Assembly: GCF_032302195.1 (NCBI RefSeq)
Contig: NZ_CP135275.1
Location: 1,550,001 to 1,614,000 of the forward strand
Length of the DNA stretch: 64,000 bases
Source: Paenibacillus sp. MMS20-IR301
GTDB lineage: Bacteria > Bacillota > Bacilli > Paenibacillales > Paenibacillaceae
Direction: 5' to 3'
This document shows, one piece after another, positions 16,789 to 26,346 of the stretch (its first letter is position 1; each line of letters opens with the position of its first letter). The position numbers were made by a program, and so were the translations under genes. The notes under the pieces are model-generated. The model searched no databases, was not told where the DNA came from, and saw only the letters and a list, made by a program, of their open reading frames with translations.

Positions 16789-17520
16789 TCAGCGGTTAAA
16801 GAAATAGAGTAATGATTCCGGTAGTTCTTTTTGCCAGAATCCCCAGAGATGGCGGCCATCCTTCTCGCGGTAGGAGACCGTTGCTCCCCTTGATTCAAGC
16901 AAGGCTTTGGTTTCCCTGTTCATTTCTACGAAATCGTAGATCCCGGTATCCGTCGCATAGTCCCGTTCCTGCAGGCCGACCACCATATTGATCTGCAGCC
17001 AGGACAGGTCCTCTTCACGCGCCAGCAGTTCGCGGGATTCGGGATAATAGGCCCCGGAGAGGCTGAGGACACGGTTGAACAATGCAGGATAAGTTAGGGC
17101 AAGATGCAGCGATACGCTGCCGCCAAGAGAGTCGCCTGCAACAATCCTCTCATCAGGTGTTCGGCGCACAGGATAATTATGTTCAATGAAGGGAATAATC
17201 TCTTCGGCGAAGCATGCAAGGTACTGCTTGTAACGGCTGCCGAACGGAGCGTACTCCTGGGTGCGTACAGCGACGTTCACTTCAACGCCCACTATAATGA
17301 AGGGTTCCACATCCTGCTCCATGATCAGCTGCCCGGCAAGTGTCGCAATCCGGCCGAAGTTGAAGAACTCCTCGCCGTCCTGGCAGTAGACTACAGGATA
17401 GCTGAGAACCTCATTGTAACCGGGGGGCAGATAAATGCGCAGCTTGCGCTCCTCCTGCAGATGCTCGCTCCATAACGTTTGTTTCACTATTGTACGTTTC
17501 AGAAAAACAGGTTCACTCAT
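16789..17520 (-). CDS. Alpha/beta-hydrolase esterase (esterase D/Fes-like)
   Basis: A 243-residue cytosolic serine esterase. Nucleophile elbow is AGDSLGGS with Ser131, the acid is likely Asp187 in ERDYATDTG, and His224 is in DGRHLWGFW, which is the order found in the putative esterase family that includes enterochelin esterases. I use ATG 17520, preceded by AAAGGTGA; an in-frame ATG at 17541 has no ribosome site. It converges on the phosphatase gene. A GC-rich 7-bp hairpin at 16695-16711 lies between the two genes but lacks a T run. Natural substrate unknown. Confidence 0.85.
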   Translation of the reverse strand: MSEPVFLKRTIVKQTLWSEHLQEERKLRIYLPPGYNEVLSYPVVYCQDGEEFFNFGRIATLAGQLIMEQDVEPFIIVGVEVNVAVRTQEYAPFGSRYKQYLACFAEEIIPFIEHNYPVRRTPDERIVAGDSLGGSVSLHLALTYPALFNRVLSLSGAYYPESRELLAREEDLSWLQINMVVGLQERDYATDTGIYDFVEMNRETKALLESRGATVSYREKDGRHLWGFWQKELPESLLYFFNR

Positions 17521-17599
17521 TGGCGATTCGTCACCTTTCATGTCGTTTTTTGCATTAGACTAAGCGTTGCGTTAAAATTACCCATGATACAAATGTGGG

Positions 17600-17690
17600 A
17601 TTTATCATTTACTTGATAAATTTCCTCGCATCTGTTATATGATAATTATTCGCCTGTTATACATACAAAATTTATGGAAACATAAATTTT
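17600..17690. promoter_or_regulatory. Two dyads upstream of the pdh promoter
   Basis: ATTTATC (17600-17606) mirrors GATAAAT (17615-17621), and AAAATTTATG (17667-17676) mirrors CATAAATTTT (17681-17690) perfectly around GAAA. The second ends 12 bases before the pdhA -35. They look like operators, but the binding protein is unknown. Confidence 0.5.
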
Positions 17691-17702
17691 ATGCGTATTT
17701 CT

Positions 17703-17732
17703 TTGACGAAACAGCTGAAACAGGTGTATAAT
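17703..17732 (+). promoter_or_regulatory. Sigma-A promoter of pdhABCD
   Basis: TTGACG (17703-17708), 18 bases, perfect TATAAT (17727-17732), 53 bases before the pdhA start. A strong vegetative promoter. Confidence 0.85.
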
Positions 17733-17755
17733 AATTCTATAACAGAGACCACTGA

Positions 17756-18853
<1,098 letters not shown>

Positions 18854-18868
18854 GGGGGATATCAGGCA

Positions 18869-19846
18869 ATGGCACAGATGAATATGAAAGAAGCAATTCG
18901 TGACGCAATGCGCGTTGAACTGAGTCGCGACCCTAATGTTATGATCTTTGGCGAAGACGTTGGTAATGTAGGCGGCGTTTTCCGTGTAACAGAAGGGCTG
19001 CAGAAAGAATTTGGCGAGGAGCGCATCTTCGATACTCCGCTGGCCGAGTCCGCAATCGGCGGTCTGGCTTTTGGTCTCGGGATTCAAGGCTTCCGTCCAA
19101 TCGCTGAAATCCAGTTTGTCGGTTTTATTTTCGAAGCCCTCGACCAGATCGTTATCCAGGCTGCACGCCTGCGTTACCGTTCGGGCGGCAAATATAATGC
19201 ACCAGTTGTATTCCGCACTCCGTTTGGCGGCGGCGTTAAGGCTGCTGAGCTGCACACGGATTCCCTTGAAGGCCTGATTGCCCAAAGCCCGGGGATCAAG
19301 GTAGTTATTCCTTCAAACCCTTATGATGCAAAAGGCCTGATGATTGCCTCGATCCGTGATAATGACCCTGTATTCTTCATGGAGCACCTCAACCTGTATC
19401 ATGCGTTCCGTGCTGAAGTTCCTGAAGGGGAATATACTGTTGAGCTGGGTAAAGCGAGTGTTGTCCGTGAAGGCAGCGATGTATCCATCATCACTTACGG
19501 CTTGATGGTACATACAGCTATCAAAGCGGCTGATCAGCTCGAGAAGGAAGGCATCAAGGCTGAAGTCATCGACCTGCGTACAGTTAGCCCGATTGATATT
19601 GATACCATTGTGGCTTCTGTCAAGAAGACCAACCGGGCAATTGTTGTTCAGGAAGCCCAGAAGAGCTCCGGCGTAGCCGCTGAAGTGATTGCACAGATCA
19701 ACGAAAAAGCTCTGCTGCATCTGGAAGCCCCTGTGCTTCGTGTAGCAGGCCCGGATACCATCTTCCCGTTTGCACAAATCGAGGATACTTGGATTCCAAC
19801 TCCTGCACGCGTAATTACAGCTGTGAAGAAAGTTTTGGAATTCTAG
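18869..19846 (+). CDS. pdhB: Pyruvate dehydrogenase E1 component, beta subunit
   Basis: Partner of PdhA; completes the heterotetrameric E1. The 325 residues are typical of E1 beta: [42 protein letters not shown] and the C-terminal transketolase domain with YGLMVHTA and [17 protein letters not shown] ribosome site before ATG. Ends 96 bases before pdhC, with a stable hairpin in the gap. Confidence 0.97.
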   Translation: MAQMNMKEAIRDAMRVELSRDPNVMIFGEDVGNVGGVFRVTEGLQKEFGEERIFDTPLAESAIGGLAFGLGIQGFRPIAEIQFVGFIFEALDQIVIQAARLRYRSGGKYNAPVVFRTPFGGGVKAAELHTDSLEGLIAQSPGIKVVIPSNPYDAKGLMIASIRDNDPVFFMEHLNLYHAFRAEVPEGEYTVELGKASVVREGSDVSIITYGLMVHTAIKAADQLEKEGIKAEVIDLRTVSPIDIDTIVASVKKTNRAIVVQEAQKSSGVAAEVIAQINEKALLHLEAPVLRVAGPDTIFPFAQIEDTWIPTPARVITAVKKVLEF

Positions 19847-19858
19847 GATACATTCATC

Positions 19859-19884
19859 TTGCCGCCCTTGCGAAAGGGCGGCAA
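19859..19884 (+). other. Intercistronic GNRA-capped hairpin between pdhB and pdhC
   Basis: Perfect 11-bp stem TTGCCGCCCTT (19859-19869) with AAGGGCGGCAA (19874-19884) closed by a GCGA tetraloop. The sequence after it (CCGTTTCTG) is not a proper T run, so an mRNA stability or processing element, or a leaky terminator, is more likely than full termination. Confidence 0.75.
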
Positions 19885-19942
19885 CCGTTTCTGTAATATA
19901 TCTGACTGAAATTTAATTTAACTTTTATAGGAGGTTATCAAG

Positions 19943-21598
19943 GTGGCAAAATTTGAGTACCGGTTCCCAGAGCTGGGCGAAGGTCTGCATGAAGGCGAAA
20001 TTATCAAAATGCATATCAAAGCCGGCGATAAAGTAACCGATGACGATATCGTAATGGAAGTTCAGAATGACAAGGCAGTGGTAGAGGTGCCTTGTCCGGT
20101 CAACGGCACAGTGCTTGAAGTATTCACTAAAGACGGTCAAGTGTGCCGGGTAGGTGAAGTTGTGGCGATTATCGATGCGGAAGGTGAAGTTCCTGAACAG
20201 GAAGGCGGACATGCTGCAGCCCAGGCTACCCAGGAAGCTGATGCAGCTAAAGGCGGAGCGGACACAACCTCCTCACCGGCAGCCGGCACGCCTGCAACCG
20301 GTGGAGCTACAAACTTCCAGTACCTCTTCCCTGAACTGGGTGAAGGTCTGCATGAAGGCGAAATTATCAAAATGCATATCAAAGTCGGCGACAAAGTAAC
20401 TGACGATGATATTATCATGGAAGTTCAGAACGACAAGGCGGTTGTAGAAGTGCCTTGCCCGGTTAACGGTACAGTGCTTGAAGTCCGCGTGAAGGACGGT
20501 CAGGTATGCCGTGTCGGCGAAGTTGTAGCTGTCATTGCAGCGGAAGGCGAAGTTCCTCACCAGGAGGGCGGCCACGCTGAAGAAGCTCCTGCAGCCCAGG
20601 CAGCGGCACCAGCCCAAGGTACAGCAGCGGCAGCAGCACCTGCTCCTAACCGCGAAGTACTGGCCACTCCAAGTGTGCGTAAATTTGCCCGCGACAAAGG
20701 CGTTGACATCTCCAAGGTGAACGGCAGCGGCAAGAACGGCAAGATTACACTTGAAGATGTAGAGTCCTTCCTGAAGGGCGGCCAGGCAGCACCAGCAGCG
20801 GCTCCGGCAGCAGCGGCATCCGCACCGGCAGCATCTGCAGCAGCAGAAGCTCCAAAAGCTAAAGCAGCAGCTCCTGCAGCAGCCGGCAATGCCAACCTTG
20901 AAGAAGAACGCGTACCGTTCAAAGGTATCCGTAAAGCGATCTCCAATGCCATGGTTAAATCAGCCTACACAGCGCCGCATGTTACCATCATGGACGAAGT
21001 GGATGTTACTGAGCTGGTGGCCTTCCGTGCCCGTATGAAGCCAGTTGCCGAGAAGAAGGGCGTGAAGGTAACTTATCTTCCGTTCATCGTGAAGGCACTT
21101 GTTGCGGCTTCACGTCAATTCCCGGCGCTTAACGCTATGATTGATGAAGAGTCCAACGAAATTGTCTACAAGAAATACTACAACATCGGTATTGCCACTG
21201 ATACAGATAACGGCCTGATCGTTCCTGTCATCAAAGACGCTGACCGTAAGAGCATCTGGATGATTGCAAGTGCCATTACCGATCTGGCAGTACGCGGACG
21301 TGACGGCAAGCTGGCTGCAAATGAAATGAGAGGCAGCACCATCTCCATCTCGAACATCGGCTCCGCCGGCGGCATGTTCTTCACTCCGATCATCAACTTC
21401 CCTGAAGTTGCGATTCTGGGTACTGGCCGCATCACTGAGAAGCCGGTTGTTAAGAACGGTGAAATCGTTGCAGCACCTGTAATGGCACTGTCCCTGAGCT
21501 TTGACCACCGGATTATCGATGGCGCAACAGCACAGAATTTCATGAACTACATTAAGACCCTGCTTGCAAATCCTGATATGTTAGTAATGGAGGTGTAA
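19943..21598 (+). CDS. pdhC: Dihydrolipoamide acetyltransferase (E2) with two lipoyl domains
   Basis: Core of the pyruvate dehydrogenase complex; passes acetyl from lipoate to CoA. The 551 residues comprise lipoyl domain 1 (about 1-80, lipoyl-Lys44 in QNDKAV), a short Ala-rich linker, lipoyl domain 2 (about 124-200, Lys165), a long Ala/Pro linker, the E1/E3-binding domain (236-275, [15 protein letters not shown]), another Ala/Pro linker, and the catalytic domain from about 318 ending with SFDHRIIDG, His522. B. subtilis E2 has one lipoyl domain, so the extra one is a real difference. GTG start after ATAGGAGG. The two lipoyl coding regions are close repeats. Confidence 0.97.
   Translation: MAKFEYRFPELGEGLHEGEIIKMHIKAGDKVTDDDIVMEVQNDKAVVEVPCPVNGTVLEVFTKDGQVCRVGEVVAIIDAEGEVPEQEGGHAAAQATQEADAAKGGADTTSSPAAGTPATGGATNFQYLFPELGEGLHEGEIIKMHIKVGDKVTDDDIIMEVQNDKAVVEVPCPVNGTVLEVRVKDGQVCRVGEVVAVIAAEGEVPHQEGGHAEEAPAAQAAAPAQGTAAAAAPAPNREVLATPSVRKFARDKGVDISKVNGSGKNGKITLEDVESFLKGGQAAPAAAPAAAASAPAASAAAEAPKAKAAAPAAAGNANLEEERVPFKGIRKAISNAMVKSAYTAPHVTIMDEVDVTELVAFRARMKPVAEKKGVKVTYLPFIVKALVAASRQFPALNAMIDEESNEIVYKKYYNIGIATDTDNGLIVPVIKDADRKSIWMIASAITDLAVRGRDGKLAANEMRGSTISISNIGSAGGMFFTPIINFPEVAILGTGRITEKPVVKNGEIVAAPVMALSLSFDHRIIDGATAQNFMNYIKTLLANPDMLVMEV
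19949..20216 (+). repeat. Lipoyl-domain coding repeat, copy 1
   Basis: Pairs with 20312-20579 at a constant 363-base (121-codon) offset. A stretch of 43 bases beginning GAAGGTCTGCATGAAGGCGA is identical in both. Confidence 0.9.
20312..20579 (+). repeat. Lipoyl-domain coding repeat, copy 2
   Basis: Second copy of the in-frame tandem duplication. It diverges mainly at third positions and near the domain end (VFTKDG in copy 1, VRVKDG here). Confidence 0.9.
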
Positions 21599-21601
21599 TA
21601 A

Positions 21602-23014
21602 ATGGTAGTCGGAGACGCTTCAATCGAAATCGACACATTGGTAATTGGTGCAGGTCCCGGCGGGTATGTGGCGGCAATCCGTGCCGCCCAGCTCGGCCAG
21701 AAGGTCATCATTGTAGATAAATCGGAACTTGGCGGCGTGTGCCTTAACCGCGGCTGTATTCCTTCCAAAGCCCTGATCTCAGCAGCTCATCAGTTTGAGG
21801 CTGCACAGCACGGCGAAGTGTTCGGTGTAACTGCCGAGAACGTTAAAGTGGACTGGGCCAAAACCCAGGAGTTCAAGAACGGCGTTGTCAAAAGAATGAC
21901 AACCGGCGTAACCAGCCTGATGAAGGGCAACAAAATTGAAGTGTTCAACGGTGAAGCTATGTTCATCAGCACAAACGAAGCCCGTTTGTTCAATGATCAT
22001 GAATCCCCGCGCTACAAATTCAATAACTGCATCATTGCAACGGGTTCCCGTCCGATTGAACTGAAGCCTTTCCCGTTTGGCGGACGTATCCTGTCCTCGA
22101 CCGAAGCGCTTGATCTTCCGGAAATTCCGAAGAGCATGATCGTTATTGGCGGTGGATACATCGGTGCCGAGCTGGGTCAAATGTACTCCAAATTCGGCAC
22201 AAAAGTAACGATCATTGAAGGTCTGGACACTGTACTGCCTGGCTTCGATAAGGATATGACCCGTCTTGTAGCCAAGAACATGGCGAAGACCGGTATTGAG
22301 ATCGTAACGAATGCCAAAGCAGAAAGTGCTGTACAAAATGATAAAGAGGTTACAGTGAAATACTCCGTGGGCGGCGAGTCCAAGGAAGTTACTGCTGAAT
22401 ACCTGCTGGTTACAGTTGGACGTCGTCCTAACACAGACGGCGAGCTGGGTCTTGATCTGATCGGTGTTGAGCTGGATGAACGCGGTCTGGTCAAAGTTGA
22501 CCACCAGGGCCGTACTAATATCCCTAACATCTTTGCTATCGGTGATATCGTTCCTGGTCTTGCTCTGGCACATAAAGCTTCTTACGAAGGTAAAATTGCT
22601 GCTGAAGCTATTTCCGGACATAAATCCGTGGTGGACTACAAGGTTATGCCGGCTGTTGTGTTCACAGATCCTGAATGCTCCAGTGTAGGTCTGACTGAGA
22701 AGGAAGCGAAGGATAAGGGCTATGCTGTGAAGAGCGGCAAATTCCCGTTCGCAGGCAACGGCCGTGCCGTGTCCCTGAACGCTCCGGAAGGCTTCATCAA
22801 GATTGTCGCTAAGAGCGACAACAACCAGGTGCTCGGCGCGCAAATCGTCGGTATCGAAGCTTCGAACCTGATTGCTGAGCTGGGTCTGGCGATTGAAATG
22901 GGCGCTACGCTCGAAGATATCGCACTCACGATCCACGCGCATCCAACCCTTGGCGAAATTGTCATGGAAGCGGCTGAGCTGGTCGAAGGCCATCCGATTC
23001 ACGTAATTAAATAA
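21602..23014 (+). CDS. pdhD: Dihydrolipoamide dehydrogenase (E3)
   Basis: Flavoprotein that reoxidises dihydrolipoamide with NAD+. The 470-residue chain has the FAD fingerprint VIGAGPGGYVAAI, redox-active Cys47 and Cys52 in GGVCLNRGCIPSK, the NAD fold VIGGGYIGAELG, IFAIGDIV, and the His447-containing HAHPTLGE that serves as acid/base with its Glu. Four bases after pdhC, ribosome site GGAGGTG overlapping its end. Last gene of the operon. Confidence 0.97.
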   Translation: MVVGDASIEIDTLVIGAGPGGYVAAIRAAQLGQKVIIVDKSELGGVCLNRGCIPSKALISAAHQFEAAQHGEVFGVTAENVKVDWAKTQEFKNGVVKRMTTGVTSLMKGNKIEVFNGEAMFISTNEARLFNDHESPRYKFNNCIIATGSRPIELKPFPFGGRILSSTEALDLPEIPKSMIVIGGGYIGAELGQMYSKFGTKVTIIEGLDTVLPGFDKDMTRLVAKNMAKTGIEIVTNAKAESAVQNDKEVTVKYSVGGESKEVTAEYLLVTVGRRPNTDGELGLDLIGVELDERGLVKVDHQGRTNIPNIFAIGDIVPGLALAHKASYEGKIAAEAISGHKSVVDYKVMPAVVFTDPECSSVGLTEKEAKDKGYAVKSGKFPFAGNGRAVSLNAPEGFIKIVAKSDNNQVLGAQIVGIEASNLIAELGLAIEMGATLEDIALTIHAHPTLGEIVMEAAELVEGHPIHVIK

Positions 23015-23044
23015 TTTCGGCCGGGTAATTCCGGTGAAATAAGC

Positions 23045-23095
23045 AGAGGATGTTTCCGCGGCCATGTTGAATGGTTAAGGAAACATCCTCTTTTG
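23045..23095 (+). terminator. Terminator of pdhABCD
   Basis: Stem AGAGGATGTTTCC (23045-23057) with GGAAACATCCTCT (23079-23091), then TTT. A long loop of about 20 bases separates the arms. Confidence 0.9.
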
Positions 23096-23137
23096 CCTGG
23101 GAGCTGCAGGAAATTGCATTTTCTGCACTCAGGCAAG

Positions 23138-23166
23138 TTACAAGGGCGGTCAGGTCATGGTAAACT
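23138..23166 (+). promoter_or_regulatory. Possible promoter for thyA-folA
   Basis: TTACAA, 17 bases, TG-G-TAAACT (extended -10), about 35 bases before the thyA start. Hexamers are imperfect. Confidence 0.4.
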
Positions 23167-23200
23167 GAGAAATGAAAAAGAGAGAGGGGTGCGATACTGC

Positions 23201-23995
23201 TTGCGTAATTATTTGGATTTATTACAGGATATACTGGACCACGGCACAGCCAAAGGCGACCGGACCGGAACAGGCACAGTCTCTGTATTCGGGCGTCAGC
23301 TGCGGTTTGATCTGTCGAAGGGCTTTCCGCTGATGACCACCAAGCGCATCCATTTGAAATCGGTGGTGCATGAGCTGCTATGGTTTCTGAAAGGCGATAC
23401 GAATACTTCATACCTGAAGGAGAACGGTGTCAGCATCTGGGATGAATGGGCCGATGAGAACGGGGAGCTGGGACCGGTATACGGTTCACAGTGGCGGGCC
23501 TGGGAGAGCAAAGACGGACGTCATATCGATCAGATCTCTGAAGTAATAGAGTCGATTAAGAACAATCCCGATTCGCGGCGTCACATTGTAAGTGCCTGGA
23601 ACGTGGGCGAGATTGAGCAGATGAAGCTTCCGCCCTGCCATTTTGTCTTTCAGTTCTATGTTGCGGACGGGAAGCTTTCCTGCATGCTTACGATGCGTTC
23701 AGTAGATACCTTCCTGGGACTGCCGTTTAATATTGCCAGCTACGCGCTGCTTACCCATATGGTGGCCCAGCAGACCGGTCTTGAGGTGGGTGACTTCATC
23801 TGGTCCGGCGGTGATGTACACATTTATGCAAATCATATGGAGCAGGTGGCAACGCAGCTTGCGAGAGAACCTTATCCTTTGCCGCAGCTGAAGATCCGCA
23901 GATCTCCTGACAGTATATTCGATTATACCTTCGAGGACTTCGAATTTGAGGGCTATGTCCATCATCCGGGGATCAAGGCACCGGTAGCAATCTAA
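23201..23995 (+). CDS. thyA: Thymidylate synthase
   Basis: Methylates dUMP to dTMP with methylenetetrahydrofolate. With TTG 23201 as start the protein is 264 residues, and the catalytic cysteine in LPPCHF falls at position 146, the same length and number as E. coli ThyA; this supports the start over in-frame codons upstream. Other motifs: [21 protein letters not shown], QRSxD-equivalent [17 protein letters not shown], and HIYANH. GAGGGG lies upstream. Followed after 33 bases by folA, giving the usual thymidylate-folate pair. Confidence 0.96.
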   Translation: MRNYLDLLQDILDHGTAKGDRTGTGTVSVFGRQLRFDLSKGFPLMTTKRIHLKSVVHELLWFLKGDTNTSYLKENGVSIWDEWADENGELGPVYGSQWRAWESKDGRHIDQISEVIESIKNNPDSRRHIVSAWNVGEIEQMKLPPCHFVFQFYVADGKLSCMLTMRSVDTFLGLPFNIASYALLTHMVAQQTGLEVGDFIWSGGDVHIYANHMEQVATQLAREPYPLPQLKIRRSPDSIFDYTFEDFEFEGYVHHPGIKAPVAI

Positions 23996-24028
23996 ACCCT
24001 ATGATTTCGTGGAAAAGAGGGCATAAAT

Positions 24029-24556
24029 ATGAGTATCACAATGATTTGGGCAATGGCTGCAAACGGTGTAATCGGCAAAAATAATGCTATGCCCTGGCAT
24101 CTGCCGCTGGATTTCGCCTATTTCAAGGCTGAAACGCTGGGCAAGTCCATGCTGATGGGCCGTAAAACCTGGGAGTCGCTCGGCAGCAAGCCGCTGAAGG
24201 GCCGCAGAAGCATTGTCCTGACCCGTGATCAGAGCTTTGCGCCTGATGGTGCACAGGTTGTCCATACGCTGCAAGAGGCGCTTGCAGCCGGCCGTGGAGA
24301 GGATGAGCTGATGATTATCGGCGGTGCGGAAATTTACCGTCTGCTGCTTCCGCATGCCGATAAGCTGCTCATAACGCGGATTGAAGATGATATTGAAGGT
24401 GATACCGTATTTCCTGAAGTGGACTGGAGCCAGTGGCAGGAAATATCAAATACACCTGGAATCCGCAATGAGCAGAATCCATATGATTACCGGTTCCTTG
24501 TTTATGAACGCAGGTGTGACGATAAAGCGTTTTCTCTGACACATGATGTGAAATAG
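24029..24556 (+). CDS. folA: Dihydrofolate reductase
   Basis: Regenerates tetrahydrofolate from the dihydrofolate that ThyA produces, using NADPH. The 175-residue product has WAMAANGVIGKNNAMPWHLP, catalytic Asp28 in LPLDFAYFK, MGRKTWESLG, the NADPH loop IIGGAEIY and a Gram-positive-type C-terminus about ten residues longer than E. coli FolA. AGAGGG ribosome site. No trimethoprim-resistance change can be judged. Confidence 0.95.
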   Translation: MSITMIWAMAANGVIGKNNAMPWHLPLDFAYFKAETLGKSMLMGRKTWESLGSKPLKGRRSIVLTRDQSFAPDGAQVVHTLQEALAAGRGEDELMIIGGAEIYRLLLPHADKLLITRIEDDIEGDTVFPEVDWSQWQEISNTPGIRNEQNPYDYRFLVYERRCDDKAFSLTHDVK

Positions 24557-24754
24557 TACAAAAAATCTGCAGATTAATCCATTACTGTGCGAAAGTATAG
24601 AATGCTACTATAATTAAAATTAGAAATGCTAATATTTGCGTAGTATAAAATATGCAGAATCTTCATTGCGCTGTAGACAGCTATAATTTTACTGCGGATA
24701 TGCTATAGTGTACTATACATCAACACGACGAGAACGGATGGGGGAAACGTATAT

Positions 24755-26242
24755 ATGTCTACACCTACTGGATTTATGGAGTATAAGCGCCAGCTCCCAG
24801 GAGACCGGGCACCCGAGCAGCGCATTAAGGATTGGGAAGAGTTCCACGAGCATCTGACTGAGGACGAGCTCCGGACCCAAGGTGCACGCTGTATGGACTG
24901 CGGAACACCTTACTGTCATACGGGCATGGATATGAGCGGTGGGACCTCAGGCTGTCCTGTACACAATCTGATCCCGGAATGGAATAACCTGGTCTACCGG
25001 GGGCTCTGGCGTGAAGCTCTGGAGCGTCTGCACAAGACGAACAACTTCCCAGAATTTACGGGCAGTATCTGTCCGGCTCCCTGCGAAGGCTCCTGTACCG
25101 TTGGCCTGATTGGACAACCGGTAACGATTAAGACTATCGAGCTGGCTATCGTGGATAAAGGCTTTGAAGAGGGCTGGGTAGTGCCGAATCCTCCGGAGAA
25201 ACGCACCGGCAAGCGGATTGCCATCGTCGGCTCCGGCCCTGCCGGACTGGCCGCGGCAGCGCAGCTGAACAAAGCAGGACATTCGGTAACTGTGTTCGAG
25301 CGCAGTGACCGGATCGGCGGCCTGTTAATGTACGGAATTCCTACCATGAAGCTGGACAAACGTGTGGTGCAGCGCCGTGTGGATCTGCTGGCAGCAGAAG
25401 GCATTGAATTCGTTGTGAACACAGAAATCGGCAAGGACATCCCGGCACAGCAGCTGGTTGACGAGTACGATGCTGTGGTCCTGTGCGGCGGAGCGACCAA
25501 AGCCAGACGCTTCAATGTTGAAGGGAACGAGCTTAACGGTGTAATGTACGCTATGGATTATCTGAACGGAACAATCAAGAGCTATCTCAACTCCAATCTG
25601 GAGGATGGCAATTATGTATCTGCGGCAGGCAAGGATGTAATCGTGCTTGGCGGCGGAGATACAGGCTCAGACTGTGTAGCTACCGCACTGCGGCACGGCT
25701 GCAGCAGCATTACCCAGTTCGGTACGCATGACAAGGCGCCGCTTACACGGGATCCGATTGCGAACCCTTGGCCGCAGTTCCCTAATGTCTATACGCTGGA
25801 CTATGCACAGCAGGAAGCCAAAGCCGTGTTCGGTGAGGACCCGCGTGAATTCTCCATCATGACTACGAAGTTTGTCGGGGATGAAGCAGGAAATCTGAAG
25901 GAGCTGCATACGGTTCAAATCCGCCGGATGGTGGATGAGACCGGACGGAAGATTTATCAGCCGGTTCCCGGCACCGAAGCGGTTTATCCGGCTCAGCTTG
26001 CCCTGATCGCGATCGGCTTTGACGGACCGGAGCAGGACATCATTGAAGAGCTGAAGCTGGATACGGACCGCCGCAGCAATGTGAAGGCCCGTTATGGCAA
26101 ATTCAATACCAATGTAGATAAAGTGTTCGCTGCCGGCGATATGCGCCGTGGACAAAGTCTGGTTGTCTGGGCCATTAACGAAGGCCGTGAAGCGGCGCGT
26201 GAAGTGGATAAATACCTGATGGGCTCAACCGTGCTTGTCTAA
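24755..26242 (+). CDS. gltD: Glutamate synthase small subunit, solitary
   Basis: NADPH-oxidising flavoprotein subunit that feeds electrons to the large GltB subunit. Of 495 residues, the N-terminal region carries iron-sulfur cysteines ([18 protein letters not shown]), then FAD fold [16 protein letters not shown], and NADPH fold [19 protein letters not shown], ending [18 protein letters not shown]. Standard length. No gltB flanks it: folA is upstream and a terminator follows. It probably works with a gltB elsewhere, though other GltD-like reductases have different partners. About 200 AT-rich bases precede it with no promoter I would defend. Confidence 0.93.
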   Translation: MSTPTGFMEYKRQLPGDRAPEQRIKDWEEFHEHLTEDELRTQGARCMDCGTPYCHTGMDMSGGTSGCPVHNLIPEWNNLVYRGLWREALERLHKTNNFPEFTGSICPAPCEGSCTVGLIGQPVTIKTIELAIVDKGFEEGWVVPNPPEKRTGKRIAIVGSGPAGLAAAAQLNKAGHSVTVFERSDRIGGLLMYGIPTMKLDKRVVQRRVDLLAAEGIEFVVNTEIGKDIPAQQLVDEYDAVVLCGGATKARRFNVEGNELNGVMYAMDYLNGTIKSYLNSNLEDGNYVSAAGKDVIVLGGGDTGSDCVATALRHGCSSITQFGTHDKAPLTRDPIANPWPQFPNVYTLDYAQQEAKAVFGEDPREFSIMTTKFVGDEAGNLKELHTVQIRRMVDETGRKIYQPVPGTEAVYPAQLALIAIGFDGPEQDIIEELKLDTDRRSNVKARYGKFNTNVDKVFAAGDMRRGQSLVVWAINEGREAAREVDKYLMGSTVLV

Positions 26243-26258
26243 GCCTGAACCTAGATGC

Positions 26259-26303
26259 AAATAAGCCGCCGCCTCAGCATTGCTGAAGCGGCGGCTTTAT
26301 TTT
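26259..26303. terminator. Bidirectional terminator between gltD and the chemoreceptor gene
   Basis: GCCGCCGC (26264-26271) with GCGGCGGC (26288-26295) and inner TCAGC/GCTGA, flanked by A-rich and T-rich ends; serves the two converging genes. Confidence 0.9.
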
Positions 26304-26346
26304 GCCTGGAATTAGAGGAACATAAGGAGGTTAGCCTCCTGCACGC

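Noticed and set aside
21779..23065. A 428-codon open frame opposite pdhD
   Set aside because: The other strand is an intact, highly conserved E3; the antisense product has no motif and no ribosome site. An effect of codon use.
23093..23200. N-terminal extension of thyA
   Set aside because: It would start inside the pdh terminator; TTG 23201 gives 264 residues with the catalytic Cys at 146.
24661..24720. Promoter for gltD
   Set aside because: TATAAT and TATAGT words occur, but no -35 at proper spacing; not called.
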